Positions 1 through 9,055 of a stretch of 64,000 nt of DNA are shown in pieces (position 1 is the stretch's first letter; every line of letters starts with the position of its first letter). The notes beneath the pieces were generated by a model. That model did not search any database. It worked only from the letters and a program-made list of their open reading frames with translations, and had not been told where the DNA came from. The stretch lies in the NCBI RefSeq assembly GCF_011927725.1, contig NZ_JAATJC010000001.1:2611001-2675000 (forward strand), given 5' to 3'. Made by a program: the position numbers and the translations under genes. The stretch comes from Sphingomonas kaistensis. GTDB lineage: Bacteria; Pseudomonadota; Alphaproteobacteria; Sphingomonadales; Sphingomonadaceae.

Positions 1-301
1 CGGCACCGCGCCGGTGGAGCCGGACGGCAGCTCGACCCCGGGTGATGCGGCGGCGCAGGCGCGTCGCTGCTTCGCGATCATCCTGAAGGCGGTCGAGGAC
101 CTCGGCGGCTCGGCGGCGGATGTGGTGCGCACTCGCATGTATATCGTCGACCCGGCCGATGCCGATGCGGTGGGCCAGGTGCATGGCGAAATCTTCGGTG
201 GGGTGCGGCCCGCGGCGACCATGGTCGTCGTGAGCGCACTTCTTCGTGCCGAATGGTTGGTCGAAATCGAAGCCGAGGCGTTGGTCGGGGATGAAGTCTA
301 G
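1..301 (+). CDS. Rid (YjgF/YER057c/UK114) family protein, 5' end cut by window
   Basis: This is the C-terminal part of a Rid-family protein; the frame is open to the left edge of the window. The fold signature is visible: the GTAP(V)EPDG stretch at the start, a DVVRTRMYIVD strand, a GGVRPAATMVVVSAL strand and the terminal VEIEAEAL. Canonical RidA hydrolyses reactive enamine/imine intermediates and uses a conserved Arg in the VARL segment just before VEIEA. By eye that position is Leu here (SALLRAEWLVEIE), so this is probably a member of the arginine-lacking Rid subgroups whose substrate is not settled. Its last 11 bases overlap the start of the downstream lipoprotein gene. Confidence 0.85.
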   Translation, partial: GTAPVEPDGSSTPGDAAAQARRCFAIILKAVEDLGGSAADVVRTRMYIVDPADADAVGQVHGEIFGGVRPAATMVVVSALLRAEWLVEIEAEALVGDEV

Positions 302-854
302 CCTCATCCCCCTTCTCGCCGCCCTTCCCCTCCTCGCCTGCACCCCCGCTGCGGACAAAGCCGACACCGGCGAAGTCATCGCCCAGCAAGGCGGGGTCGG
401 CGACGGTCCGACCGGCCGGGTCGGCAATCCCGTCGCCAAGGGCGCGGAGAAAGGCCCGATCCCCGACGATATCGACGAAGGCGTCGCACCAGCCGCCAAT
501 TCTGCAGCGAACGAGGCCGCGCCGGCCGCGAAGCCGACCTCCATTCCGGCCCGGTTCCACGGCCGTTGGGGTCTGACCGCCAACGATTGCAAGCCGGAGT
601 TCGCAAGCGCCGCCAAGGGGCTGATGGTGGTCAATGACAGCCGCCTCACCTTCTACGAAAGCCGCGGCACGCTCGACCGGATCGACAGCTGGACCCCGGC
701 CAACCGCTTCACCGCCAATTACGGTTTCTCGGGCGAAGGCATGACCTGGGAGCGGGTCGTCACGTTCGAGCGCAACGGGGCCAAGTTGCGACGGACCGAG
801 AAGGGAGGCGACGAAGGACCGGTCGACCTCACCTACACCGCTTGCCCGGCCTGA
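291..854 (+). CDS. Putative lipoprotein of unknown function
   Basis: The product is a 187-residue exported protein. The ATG at 291 gives a short signal peptide, MKSSLIPLLAALPLLAC, with a lipobox (LLAC) at residues 14-17, so lipid attachment at Cys17 is expected. An Ala/Pro-rich linker (about 20-90) follows. A compact C-terminal domain (about 95-187) contains PARFHGRWGL, NDC and a final Cys in YTACPA, so one disulfide is possible. The frame is open further upstream, but only the 291 start gives a signal peptide. It overlaps the upstream Rid gene by 11 bases and is followed after 24 bases by the valine-catabolism operon. I do not recognise the domain. Confidence 0.8.
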   Translation: MKSSLIPLLAALPLLACTPAADKADTGEVIAQQGGVGDGPTGRVGNPVAKGAEKGPIPDDIDEGVAPAANSAANEAAPAAKPTSIPARFHGRWGLTANDCKPEFASAAKGLMVVNDSRLTFYESRGTLDRIDSWTPANRFTANYGFSGEGMTWERVVTFERNGAKLRRTEKGGDEGPVDLTYTACPA

Positions 855-878
855 TGCGCCTGCGCTAACGCGCGCGGC

Positions 879-2021
879 ATGTCCCAGTTCGACCTCACCG
901 ACGACCAGCGCCAGATCCAGGATCTGGCGCGGCAATTCACTGCCGCCGAAATCACGCCCAATGCCGCCGAGTGGGACGAGAAGCATCACTTCCCCCGCGC
1001 CACCGTGCAGAAGGCGGCGGAGCTCGGTTTCGGCGCGATTTACGTGTCGGAGGAGAGCGGCGGGATCGGGCTCGGGCGGCTCGAATCGGCGCTGATCTTC
1101 GAAGCGATGAGCTATGGCTGCCCGTCGACCAGCGCGTTCATCTCGATCCACAACATGGCGGCGTGGATGATCGACCGCTTCGGAAGCGCGGGCGTCAAGG
1201 ACAAGTATCTGCCGAGCATGATCGGGATGGAGCGCTTGGGCTCCTACTGCCTGACCGAGCCGTCGAGCGGATCGGACGCGGCGGCGCTCAAGACCCGCGC
1301 GGTGCGGGACGGCGACCATTATGTCGTCAGCGGCTCCAAGGCGTTCATCTCGGGCGGCGGCGAGAACGAGATCTACGTCACCATGGTCCGCACCGGCGAG
1401 GACGGTCCCAAGGGGATCACCGCGCTGGTCATCGAAAAGGACATGCCCGGCGTCAGCTTCGGCGCGCAGGAGCGCAAGCTCGGATGGCACAGCCAGCCCA
1501 CCGCGCAGGTCAATTTCGACGAGGTCCGGGTGCCGGTCGAGAACCGCGTCGGCGGCGAGGGCGAAGGCTTCCGCATCGCGATGATGGGCCTCGACGGCGG
1601 ACGGCTCAATATCGGCGCCTGCAGCCTGGGCGGGGGTCAGCGCTGCCTTGACGAGGCGGTTGCCTACACCAAGGAGCGCAAGCAGTTCGGCACCGCCATC
1701 GCCGACTTCCAGAACACCCAGTTCATGCTGGCCGACATGGCAACCGAGCTGGAGGCCGCCCGTGCGCTGCTCTATCTCGCGGCGGCCAAGGTCACCGACA
1801 ATGCGCCCGACAAGACCCGCTTCGCGGCCATGGCCAAGCGGCTTGCGACCGACACCGGGTCGACCATCGCCGATCGCGCGCTGCAGCTTCACGGCGGCTA
1901 CGGCTACCTGATGGATTATCCGATCGAGCGCTTCTGGCGCGACCTTCGGGTCCATTCGATCCTCGAAGGGACCAACCAGGTCATGCGCATGATCACCGCG
2001 CGAGAGATGCTGCGCCAGTGA
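879..2021 (+). CDS. Acyl-CoA dehydrogenase, probably isobutyryl-CoA / short-chain type
   Basis: This FAD-dependent acyl-CoA dehydrogenase (380 residues, usual family length) oxidises a CoA thioester to the 2,3-enoyl-CoA and passes electrons to ETF. The family signatures are present: YCLTEPSSGSDAAALKT (about 115-131), the SGSKAFISGGG flavin segment, and a C-terminal GGYGYLMDYPIERFWRD followed by the ILEGTNQV motif, whose Glu is the expected catalytic base. It is the first gene of a four-gene array that also encodes a hydroxyisobutyryl-CoA hydrolase, a hydratase and a 3-hydroxyisobutyrate dehydrogenase. By context the substrate is most likely isobutyryl-CoA from valine. The stop overlaps the next GTG start by four bases. 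Confidence 0.92.
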   Translation: MSQFDLTDDQRQIQDLARQFTAAEITPNAAEWDEKHHFPRATVQKAAELGFGAIYVSEESGGIGLGRLESALIFEAMSYGCPSTSAFISIHNMAAWMIDRFGSAGVKDKYLPSMIGMERLGSYCLTEPSSGSDAAALKTRAVRDGDHYVVSGSKAFISGGGENEIYVTMVRTGEDGPKGITALVIEKDMPGVSFGAQERKLGWHSQPTAQVNFDEVRVPVENRVGGEGEGFRIAMMGLDGGRLNIGACSLGGGQRCLDEAVAYTKERKQFGTAIADFQNTQFMLADMATELEAARALLYLAAAKVTDNAPDKTRFAAMAKRLATDTGSTIADRALQLHGGYGYLMDYPIERFWRDLRVHSILEGTNQVMRMITAREMLRQ

Positions 2022-3073
2022 CCAGCGATGTCCTGATCACGACCCAAGGCGCGCTGGGCCGGATCCGGCTCAACCGGCCGCGCGCGATCCATGCGCTGAC
2101 CCGCGCCATGTGCGAGGCGATGAGCGACGCGCTGCTCGAATGGCGCGACGATCCCGCGATCCAGGCGGTGCTGATCGACCATGCCGAAGGCCGCGGCTTC
2201 TGTGCCGGGGGCGACGTGGTCGCGCTGGCCAGGTCGGGTGCGGGCGACGGGAGCGAGGCCGCCGCCTTCTTCCACGCCGAATATCGCCTCAACCACCTGC
2301 TGTTCACCTATCCCAAGCCGACCATTGCGCTGATGGACGGGATCACCATGGGCGGCGGCGTCGGCATCGCCCTTCCCTGCCAGGTCCGGATCGCGACCGA
2401 GAACACTCGGCTTGCCATGCCCGAAACCGGGATCGGCCTGTTCCCGGACGTCGGCGGCGGCTGGTATCTGTCGCGGCTGGAAAGCCGGGTCGGCCAGTTC
2501 ATGGCCCTGACCGGCGCGCGGCTGGACGGGGCCGAATGCCGCTATCTCGGCCTTGCCACTCATTACGTGCCGCAGTCGGCCCTGCCCGACCTGGTCGAGC
2601 GGCTGGCTGCAGCGCCGGCCCGCGCCGCTGGCGCCGCGGGCAATTTCGCGGGCGTCCCGCCAACCGCGCGGATCGAGCAGAACATGGCCGACATCGCGCG
2701 CCTGTTCGCGCCCGACACGCTGGAGGAAGTGATCGCTGGCTTGGAAGCCGAGGACAGCGACTGGGCGCGCTCCGAGCTGGCGACGCTGCGCAGCAAGAGC
2801 CCGTTGTCGTGCAAGGTCTCGCTTCGGCTGCTCAAGGAGGGCGCCGGGCGGGCGAGTTTCGAGGATGAGATGCGCGCCGAATATGTGCTTGCCTGCCGGG
2901 TCGTGCACACCCACGATTTCGTCGAAGGCGTCCGCGCGCTGCTGATCGACAAGGACAACAAGCCCGACTGGAAGCCGGCGGTGCCCGAGGCGGTGCTGGA
3001 CGAAACCGTCGATCAACTGTTCGCCGAGCTTCCGCCCGAGGAAGCCTGGACGCCGTTCCCGGAGATCGCATGA
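2018..3073 (+). CDS. 3-hydroxyisobutyryl-CoA hydrolase (crotonase superfamily)
   Basis: The 351-residue length separates this protein from ordinary 260-residue enoyl-CoA hydratases and fits the HIBYL-CoA hydrolase branch, which releases free 3-hydroxyisobutyrate from its CoA ester in valine degradation. The N-terminal crotonase core shows [10 protein letters not shown] (oxyanion-hole loop), [13 protein letters not shown] and [16 protein letters not shown], the last being typical of the hydrolases. A C-terminal helical extension follows. The GTG start at 2018 overlaps the previous stop as GTGA, and the stop overlaps the next ATG as ATGA, so translation is probably coupled through the operon. 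Confidence 0.9.
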   Translation: MTSDVLITTQGALGRIRLNRPRAIHALTRAMCEAMSDALLEWRDDPAIQAVLIDHAEGRGFCAGGDVVALARSGAGDGSEAAAFFHAEYRLNHLLFTYPKPTIALMDGITMGGGVGIALPCQVRIATENTRLAMPETGIGLFPDVGGGWYLSRLESRVGQFMALTGARLDGAECRYLGLATHYVPQSALPDLVERLAAAPARAAGAAGNFAGVPPTARIEQNMADIARLFAPDTLEEVIAGLEAEDSDWARSELATLRSKSPLSCKVSLRLLKEGAGRASFEDEMRAEYVLACRVVHTHDFVEGVRALLIDKDNKPDWKPAVPEAVLDETVDQLFAELPPEEAWTPFPEIA

Positions 3074-3846
3074 CCGATTACACCACCCTGCTCGTCGAGC
3101 GGCACGACGCCGTCACGCTGGTCCGCCTCAACCGCCCGCAGGCGCTGAACGCGCTGAACAGCCAGGTGCTGGCCGAACTGATCGATGCCTTTGCCGCCTA
3201 CGATGCCGACGACAGCCAGCATTGCCTGGTGCTGACGGGAAGCGAAAAGGCGTTCGCCGCCGGGGCCGACATCAAGGAAATGCAGGCGCAAGGCTTTGCT
3301 GACATGTATTCGGCCAACTTCTTCGCCGGGTGGGAGCGGGTCACCGACACCCGCAAGCCGTGGATCGCGGCGGTCAGTGGCTTTGCGCTGGGCGGCGGGT
3401 GCGAAGTCGCGATGATGGCCGACTTCATCATCGCCGGCGATAATGCGAAATTCGGCCAGCCGGAGATCAAGCTCGGCGTGACCCCGGGCATGGGCGGCTC
3501 GCAGCGGCTGGCGGCTGCGGTGGGCAAGGCCAAGGCGATGGAGATGTGCCTGACCGGCCGGATGATGGGCGCCGAGGAGGCCGAAAAGGCCGGACTCGTC
3601 GCCCGCGTGGTGCCCGCCGCGAGCCTGGTGGAGGAAGCGCTCAAGACCGCTGCCGAGATCGCCGCCATGCCGCCGCTCGCCGCGATCGCCGCCAAGGAAA
3701 TGGTCAACGCCGCCTTCGAGCTTCCGCTTGCTCAGGGCGTGAAGTTCGAGCGGCGGCTGTTCCACGGCCTGTTCGGGACGCAGGACCAGAAGGAAGGCAT
3801 GGCCGCATTTGTCGAGAAGCGCCCGGGCAAGTGGACCGGCAAGTAG
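3070..3846 (+). CDS. Enoyl-CoA hydratase
   Basis: A 258-residue crotonase-fold enzyme that adds water across the 2,3 double bond of enoyl-CoA (by context methacrylyl-CoA to 3-hydroxyisobutyryl-CoA). Visible signatures are [10 protein letters not shown], the oxyanion-hole loop [34 protein letters not shown] and [20 protein letters not shown], which carry the two glutamates expected of true hydratases. It starts inside the stop codon of the hydrolase gene (ATGA) and is followed 11 bases later by 3-hydroxyisobutyrate dehydrogenase. The family also acts on straight-chain enoyl-CoAs, so exact specificity is inferred from the neighbours. Confidence 0.92.
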   Translation: MTDYTTLLVERHDAVTLVRLNRPQALNALNSQVLAELIDAFAAYDADDSQHCLVLTGSEKAFAAGADIKEMQAQGFADMYSANFFAGWERVTDTRKPWIAAVSGFALGGGCEVAMMADFIIAGDNAKFGQPEIKLGVTPGMGGSQRLAAAVGKAKAMEMCLTGRMMGAEEAEKAGLVARVVPAASLVEEALKTAAEIAAMPPLAAIAAKEMVNAAFELPLAQGVKFERRLFHGLFGTQDQKEGMAAFVEKRPGKWTGK

Positions 3847-3857
3847 GAGCGTCAAGC

Positions 3858-4760
3858 ATGCGGATCGCGTTCATCGGGCTCGGCAACATGGGCGGCGGGA
3901 TGGCCGCCAACCTAGCCAAGGCGGGGCATGAGGTTCGCGCCTTCGACCTCAGCGAGGCGGCACTGGCCAAGGCCGAAGAGCGGGGCGCGACCCGGGTCGC
4001 CGATGCGGCGGCGGCGGTCGAGGGCGCCGAGGCGGTGGTGACCATGCTTCCTGCCGGCAAGCATGTGGCCGAGGTCTATCGCTCGGCGGTATTCGGCAAG
4101 GCGCCGACCAGCGCGATCCTGCTCGACTGTTCGACGATCGACGTCGCCACCGCCCGCACGGTCGAGGAGGAAGCCCGCGCCGCCGGCTATGAAATGGTCG
4201 ATGCGCCCGTCTCTGGCGGGATCGCCGCGGCCGAGGGCGGGACGCTGACCTTCATGGTCGGCGGGACGGATGCCGGGTTCGAGCGCGCGCGGCCGATCCT
4301 CGAGCAGATGGGCAAGGCGGTGATCCATGCCGGCGGCTCGGGCTCGGGCCAGGCCGCCAAGATCGTCAACAACATGCTGCTGGGCGTGACCATGGCCGGC
4401 ACCTGCGAAGCGTTCGTGCTGGCGCAGAAGCTCGGCCTCGACCCGCAGGTATTCTTCGACATCTCCAGCAAGGCGAGCGGTCAGAGCTGGTCGATGACCT
4501 CCTATTGCCCGGTGCCGGGCGTCGGTCCGGAGACCCCGGCCGATCGCGGCTATGACGGCGGGTTCGCGGCGCAGCTGATGCTGAAGGACTTGCTGCTCGC
4601 GATGGAAGCGGCGCAGGCCGCGGGCGCCTACACGCCGATGGGCGGCGAGGCGGCCGAGCTTTACCAGCGCTTCGTCGAGCGCGGCGGCGGGCCCAAGGAC
4701 TTCTCGGCGTTGATCAAGATGATCGACGACAGCTGGACGCCGCCTGCCGAAGCGAACTAG
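3858..4760 (+). CDS. mmsB: 3-hydroxyisobutyrate dehydrogenase
   Basis: A 300-residue NAD-dependent beta-hydroxyacid dehydrogenase oxidising 3-hydroxyisobutyrate to methylmalonate semialdehyde. The Rossmann motif IGLGNMGGGMAANL is at the N-terminus, the substrate loop DAPVSGGIAAAEGGTLTFMVGG is at about 115-137, and the GSGQAAKIVNNMLLG helix contains the conserved catalytic Lys. The ATG at 3858 is chosen because it begins directly at the Rossmann strand; the frame runs open upstream over the hydratase gene without homologous sequence. It closes the valine operon. The methylmalonate semialdehyde dehydrogenase (mmsA) that would follow in the pathway is not in this window. Confidence 0.94.
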   Translation: MRIAFIGLGNMGGGMAANLAKAGHEVRAFDLSEAALAKAEERGATRVADAAAAVEGAEAVVTMLPAGKHVAEVYRSAVFGKAPTSAILLDCSTIDVATARTVEEEARAAGYEMVDAPVSGGIAAAEGGTLTFMVGGTDAGFERARPILEQMGKAVIHAGGSGSGQAAKIVNNMLLGVTMAGTCEAFVLAQKLGLDPQVFFDISSKASGQSWSMTSYCPVPGVGPETPADRGYDGGFAAQLMLKDLLLAMEAAQAAGAYTPMGGEAAELYQRFVERGGGPKDFSALIKMIDDSWTPPAEAN

Positions 4761-4794
4761 GCTGCGCTGTCCTGTCAGCCGGAGCACATTGCCG

Positions 4795-5250
4795 ATGCGC
4801 ATCCTGATCTTGTCGTCCGTTGCAGCCGCAGTCCTGGGGACGGCCGCCATCGCGGCGCCGCTGTCGCGTGAGGCGGGCGTCAGGATGATCGCGCAGCGGC
4901 ACGCCGGTTACGAGCAGCTGGGCAAGGCGATGCGCGCGGCCAAGCAGTCGATCGGCAAGGGGGACGTGGCGGCAACCCGCGCTTCCGCCAACCAGATCGC
5001 CGCCCTCGCCGCCCGCGCGCCGAACTGGTTTCCTGTGGGAAGCGGGCCCGAGGCCGGAAAGACCCATGCCAAGGCGCTGGTCTGGCAGCAGCGCGCCGAT
5101 TTCGACGCCAAGATGAAGAATCTCGGCAGCGCGGCCAGGCTGTTCCAGTCGGCGGCGGCGAGCGGCGACCTTGCCGCGATCAAGGCCGCGCACGGCAAGC
5201 TCGGACAAACCTGCGGTGCCTGTCACGATCAATATCGCGAAGAGCATTAA
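4795..5250 (+). CDS. Cytochrome c', periplasmic
   Basis: A 151-residue exported four-helix-bundle cytochrome c'. The ATG at 4795 gives a Sec signal peptide ending at AIAAP; a TTG two codons earlier is less likely, and a GGAG lies 10 bases before the ATG. The single haem site is at the C-terminus, CGACH, as in all cytochromes c'. The MIAQRHAGYEQLGKAMRAAKQ helix near the N-terminus is the family hallmark. It is followed after about 54 bases by a close paralogue and then a cytochrome b561. Members bind NO or CO or shuttle electrons; which applies here cannot be told from sequence. Confidence 0.9.
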   Translation: MRILILSSVAAAVLGTAAIAAPLSREAGVRMIAQRHAGYEQLGKAMRAAKQSIGKGDVAATRASANQIAALAARAPNWFPVGSGPEAGKTHAKALVWQQRADFDAKMKNLGSAARLFQSAAASGDLAAIKAAHGKLGQTCGACHDQYREEH

Positions 5251-5304
5251 GCCCGGAGCCAGATCGCTCGAACCGGGTTCTTTGAAACAGCCAAGGAGTT
5301 GCCG

Positions 5305-5856
5305 ATGCGTTCGATCCTGCTGATTTCCGCCGCCCTGCTGTCACTGTCCGCCTGCAATCGCGGCGGCGACGAGGCGAACGCCGTGCTGAACGACGCCAAC
5401 GCCAGCGGCGCCGAAGCCACCGCAACGGTCACCAACACGGCGATGGCCGCGGCCGATACCCCGCTCGAGCGCGAGGCCGCGCTGGCCAAGATGAAGGAGC
5501 GGCACGACGGCTATGAGAAGATCGGCAAGGCGATGCGCGCGGCCAAGCAGGCGATCGACAAGCAGGATTTGAACGCGGTCCGCAACTCGGCCGATACGAT
5601 CGCGAGCCTCGCCCCGCAGGCGATCGGCTGGTTCCCGCTCGGCACCGGCCCCGACGTCGGGAAGACACAAGCCAAGGCCGAGATCTGGCAGCAGAAGGCC
5701 GAGTTCGACAAGGGCATGACCCGCTTTAACGAAGCCGCCAAGGTGTTCCAGGCGGCCACCGGCGGCGGTGATTTCGGGGCGATCAAGGAAGCCCACGCCA
5801 ACCTCGGCAAGACCTGCGCGGCCTGCCACGACCGCTTCCGCACCAAGGATGACTGA
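5305..5856 (+). CDS. Cytochrome c', lipid-anchored paralogue
   Basis: A 183-residue second cytochrome c', evidently a tandem duplicate of the preceding gene: the MKERHDGYEKIGKAMRAAKQAI helix and the C-terminal haem site CAACHDRF match it closely. It differs at the N-terminus, which has a lipoprotein signal ending in LSAC (Cys19) followed by an Ala/Asn-rich spacer of about 40 residues. This copy should therefore be anchored to a membrane while the first is soluble. AAGGAG precedes the ATG at 5305 by about 6 bases. The last 8 bases overlap the cytochrome b561 gene, suggesting that the two are made together. Confidence 0.9.
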   Translation: MRSILLISAALLSLSACNRGGDEANAVLNDANASGAEATATVTNTAMAAADTPLEREAALAKMKERHDGYEKIGKAMRAAKQAIDKQDLNAVRNSADTIASLAPQAIGWFPLGTGPDVGKTQAKAEIWQQKAEFDKGMTRFNEAAKVFQAATGGGDFGAIKEAHANLGKTCAACHDRFRTKDD

Positions 5857-6547
5857 GGCTGCGGCAAGCGTCCCGGAGGATCAAGCCGCGCCGCGTTCGT
5901 CGGTGCCGGTCTGGGACCTTCCGATCCGCCTGGTCCACTGGACTATCGCGCTGCTGGTCGCCTTTTCCTGGTGGTCGGCGGAGAATGGCGAGATCGAATG
6001 GCATATCAGGAGCGGCCTCACGATCCTGTTCCTGTTGCTGTTCCGGCTTCTGTGGGGTGTCCTCGGAAGCTCGACGGCGCGTTTCGGATCGTTCGTGGCG
6101 GGCCCGTCGAGGGTTGCCGCCTACCTTCGTGATCCGGCCGGCTGGTCGCGGGTCGGGCATACCCCGCTCGGCGCGCTCAGCGTGGTCGCGCTGCTCGCCC
6201 TGCTCGTGCTGCAGGTCGCCTTCGGCCTGCCGTTGTCCGACGAGGATGGCATCGTCACCGGGCCGCTCAACCGGCTGGTAAGCTTCGATACCGCCGAATG
6301 GGCGCACGAGGTTCACGAGATCCTGTTCAACATCCTGCTCGCCTTCATCGCCCTGCACGTGGCGGCCATCGTCTACTATCGGTGGAAAGGCAGGCATCTC
6401 GTCAGTGCGATGGTGACGGGGGACAGCAAGGATTATCCCGCGGGCACCCAAGGCCTGGTCAGGGCCGGCGCGGGCCGGTTGGTCGTCAGCCTGGCGATCG
6501 CCGCAGCGGTGACCTGGTGGATAGCGAACGGAGTGCCTGGACTATGA
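5849..6547 (+). CDS. Cytochrome b561 family membrane protein
   Basis: A 232-residue di-haem b-type membrane cytochrome with four predicted helices. It begins with a short cytosolic tail and the typical VWDLPIRLVHWTIALLVAFSWW, has His residues in the first helix and in EWAHEVHEILFNILLAFIALHVAAIVYY, and ends with a final hydrophobic helix ([19 protein letters not shown]). The ATG at 5849 lies inside the end of the cytochrome c' gene; the upstream in-frame sequence is only that gene read in another frame. Family members exchange electrons between quinol and a periplasmic c-type partner, and the two cytochromes c' just upstream are the obvious candidates. Confidence 0.9.
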   Translation: MTEAAASVPEDQAAPRSSVPVWDLPIRLVHWTIALLVAFSWWSAENGEIEWHIRSGLTILFLLLFRLLWGVLGSSTARFGSFVAGPSRVAAYLRDPAGWSRVGHTPLGALSVVALLALLVLQVAFGLPLSDEDGIVTGPLNRLVSFDTAEWAHEVHEILFNILLAFIALHVAAIVYYRWKGRHLVSAMVTGDSKDYPAGTQGLVRAGAGRLVVSLAIAAAVTWWIANGVPGL

Positions 6548-6888
6548 GCGGTGCCCGGATCGATTATGTCGAACTGCCAAGCGCAAGCGCGCACGAACTG
6601 ACCCGCGCCTTCTATCAGAAGGCGTTCGGCTGGAGCTTTGCCGCCTACGGCCCCGATTATAGCGCGGCCGAACTGGGGGCGGTCAGCGTCGGCCTGCAGG
6701 GCGACCGGGAGGAGGCGCTGTCGGCGCCGCTGCCGGTGGTCCGGGTCGACGATCTCGACGCGGCGTTCGACGCGGTCACGAAGGCCGGCGGCCATATCGC
6801 CAAGCCGATCTTCTCCTTCCCGGGCGGGCGACGCTTCCACTTCATCGATCCGGGCGGCAACGAGATCGCGGTCTGGGTCACCGCCTAG
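6544..6888 (+). CDS. VOC (glyoxalase/bleomycin-resistance) family protein
   Basis: A 114-residue single vicinal-oxygen-chelate domain. The paired beta-alpha-beta-beta-beta modules are recognisable: RIDYVELPSAS, ELTRAFYQKAFGWSF, VVRVDDLDAAFDAVTKAGG and the closing FHFIDPGGNEIAVWV, with a Glu in the usual metal-ligand position. The substrate is unknown. The ATG at 6544 overlaps the cytochrome b561 stop by four bases. Its stop shares the palindrome CTAG with the stop of comEC on the other strand. Confidence 0.88.
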   Translation: MSGARIDYVELPSASAHELTRAFYQKAFGWSFAAYGPDYSAAELGAVSVGLQGDREEALSAPLPVVRVDDLDAAFDAVTKAGGHIAKPIFSFPGGRRFHFIDPGGNEIAVWVTA

Positions 6889-8996
6889 GAACTGCTACCG
6901 GCCCAGGGCAGGCGCTTCAGCCGATCGGCGACGCTGGCCGCCCTGCCCTTCCCTGCATCGATGGCGAGGCCCCCGGTCTGCCGCAGGCGCGGCGCGTCGA
7001 GCGTCAGCCAGCGCGCGCGGCAGGCGCGCGGCAGGCGGCGGTCGGCGACCACGATGTCGGCCGCGGCGCAGGCACGAGTGAGCTCCCGCCAGTCGATCCG
7101 CTGGGTCGAGCGCAGGGCCAGAAGGGTCCGCCCGGTGCTGCCGAGGTCGGCGATACAGCTGTCGGCGCTGCATCGCGCCCTCGCGTAAGCGGCGAGCGGC
7201 GGCGGGTCGCCGTCGAACCCGGCATTCTCCGCCATCAGGTCGCGCACGAAGTCCCCTGCCCGGTCGCGCAGCAGCCAGGGGGTACCGGTCTCGTCGATCA
7301 CCGCCAGATGCTTGCCGTCGCCGGTGACGAGTACGTCGGGGAGGGGTTCGGCAAGGGTCAGGAGGATTCCGACCGCGATCGGGGCGAGCCCCCATCGCCG
7401 CCAACTCGCCTGCCACAGGCAGAACCAGAGGCCGCCGCCGATGATCAGCGCGAAAGCCGTTCGCGGCATGGCAGGCAGGATGGCGCTCGCTCCCGGGGTA
7501 TCGGCCACTGTGTGCGCGACACCGAGCAGGAGGCTGATCGACCAGCCCGTCAGCGCCCACAGCGGCGCGCCGAGGCCGACGCTGTCGAGCAGCAGCGCGC
7601 TCGCTTCCAGCGGCATGATGACAAAGGTGGTGAGCGGAATGGCGACGAGGTTGGCCGCCACGCCGTAGAGGCCGGCGCGGTGGAAATGGTAAAGGGCGAA
7701 AGGCGTCAGGGCGATCTCGATCGCGAGGCTGGTGGCGGTCATCGCGCCGAGGCTGCGCAACATCGCGGCCGCCCGGCCCTCCTCGCGCCGTTCGAACCGT
7801 TTCTTGAAGCGGGCCGAACCGTAGAGCGTGACCAGCGTCAGGACGGCGGCGAAACTGAGCTGGAAGCTGGCCCCGGCGATCGCTTCCGGGCGGATCAGCA
7901 GGACCAGCAGCGCCCCGGTCGCGAGCAAGCGGATGCTCATCGCTTCGCGCCCGAGCAGGATTCCGGCGAGGACCAGCAAGGCCGCGATGCAGCTGCGCAC
8001 CGTCGGCACCTGCAATCCGGTCAGCACGGTATAGGCGACCCCGGCGAGGGCGCCCGCCGCAAAGCCGATCGCGACCAGGTTCCAGCGCAGCGCCAGGGTC
8101 GGCACTAGCGCCAGCGAGCGGAGCACGAGTAGGTAAAAGAAGCCGACCGCCGCGGCGATATGGAGGCCGCTCACCGACAGCAGGTGGGCAAGTCCCGACC
8201 GCCGCATGGCTTCCGCGTCGGCTTCCAGCACGGAACCCTGGTCGCCGGTGACCAGCGCGGTCGCGATCCCGCCGGCACCGGGCCCCAGCTGGCTTCGGAT
8301 ATGGGTATCGAGGTCGCGGCGGATGCGATCCAGGCCGGTTTCCTGCGCGGGCTGCAGCACCGTGACCTTGCCCAGCGCCTTGCCGGTGGCGCCAAGTCCC
8401 ATGAACCAGGCATCGCGGGCGAAATCGTGGGTTCCGGGCAGCGCCATCGGCATCGGCGGGGCGAGCCGCGCCCGCAGGCCGACCTCCGCGCCGACGCCGA
8501 GCGCGGGACCGAGCGCTTCGGCGTCGGCCAAGGGAAGCGAAACACGAATGCGCGGCGGAAGGGCGCGATCGGTCGGTGCAAGCGTCAGGCGAAGGTTGCC
8601 CCGGGCGACCAGCCGCTCGGCCTTGAGGACCTTGCCCTGGACGGCGGCGATCACCGGGCGGTCGAGCCGCGGCGAGGCGACCTCGCCGCTGCGCCACCAG
8701 ATGAGCGCGCAGCCGAGCGCCAGGCAGCCGCCGGCGGTGGCGATCACCTGCCCGGTCCGGCCCTGCACGACCAGTCCGGCGGCGACCAGCCCGGCGCAGC
8801 AAAGCAGCATCGCCGCCCATGCCAGCGGGTCGGCAAGCACCAGCCAGGCGGCAATTCCGCCCCCCAGTGCGACCACCGCCCACGGCGCAAGCTGGGAACG
8901 TTCGGCCTCAAGGCGGTTTTCCGCACTTGCGAAGAACGCTCTGGCTTGCCAGTGCACTGGGACCGGTATGTTATCCGGGGAAGCGGCCACGTCCAT
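6885..8996 (-). CDS. comEC: ComEC/Rec2 family DNA-uptake channel protein
   Basis: A 703-residue polytopic inner-membrane protein of the ComEC/Rec2 family, which forms the channel for single-stranded DNA uptake. The hallmark LLSVSGLHIAAAVGFFYLL of the Competence domain is present at about residues 265-285. It is preceded by a soluble DUF4131-type region and followed by about ten hydrophobic segments. The C-terminal part (about 560-703) is a short soluble domain lacking the full metallo-lactamase HxHxDH motif by eye. The ATG at 8996 is preferred. A TTG/ATG start further upstream would run into the divergent gltX start, although the frame stays open to 9065. Confidence 0.88.
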   Translation of the reverse strand: MDVAASPDNIPVPVHWQARAFFASAENRLEAERSQLAPWAVVALGGGIAAWLVLADPLAWAAMLLCCAGLVAAGLVVQGRTGQVIATAGGCLALGCALIWWRSGEVASPRLDRPVIAAVQGKVLKAERLVARGNLRLTLAPTDRALPPRIRVSLPLADAEALGPALGVGAEVGLRARLAPPMPMALPGTHDFARDAWFMGLGATGKALGKVTVLQPAQETGLDRIRRDLDTHIRSQLGPGAGGIATALVTGDQGSVLEADAEAMRRSGLAHLLSVSGLHIAAAVGFFYLLVLRSLALVPTLALRWNLVAIGFAAGALAGVAYTVLTGLQVPTVRSCIAALLVLAGILLGREAMSIRLLATGALLVLLIRPEAIAGASFQLSFAAVLTLVTLYGSARFKKRFERREEGRAAAMLRSLGAMTATSLAIEIALTPFALYHFHRAGLYGVAANLVAIPLTTFVIMPLEASALLLDSVGLGAPLWALTGWSISLLLGVAHTVADTPGASAILPAMPRTAFALIIGGGLWFCLWQASWRRWGLAPIAVGILLTLAEPLPDVLVTGDGKHLAVIDETGTPWLLRDRAGDFVRDLMAENAGFDGDPPPLAAYARARCSADSCIADLGSTGRTLLALRSTQRIDWRELTRACAAADIVVADRRLPRACRARWLTLDAPRLRQTGGLAIDAGKGRAASVADRLKRLPWAGSSS

Positions 8997-9055
8997 TGCT
9001 GCCTCCCTTGTGAAGGCATGCGATCCGGCGAAACCGAGGAAAGAGGAAAGCGCGC

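Noticed and set aside
78..1955. A 625-codon open frame on the minus strand opposite the acyl-CoA dehydrogenase gene
   Set aside because: It has no family sequence, is rich in Arg/Gly/Ala/His as expected of antisense frames in GC-rich DNA, and lies over an unmistakable gene.
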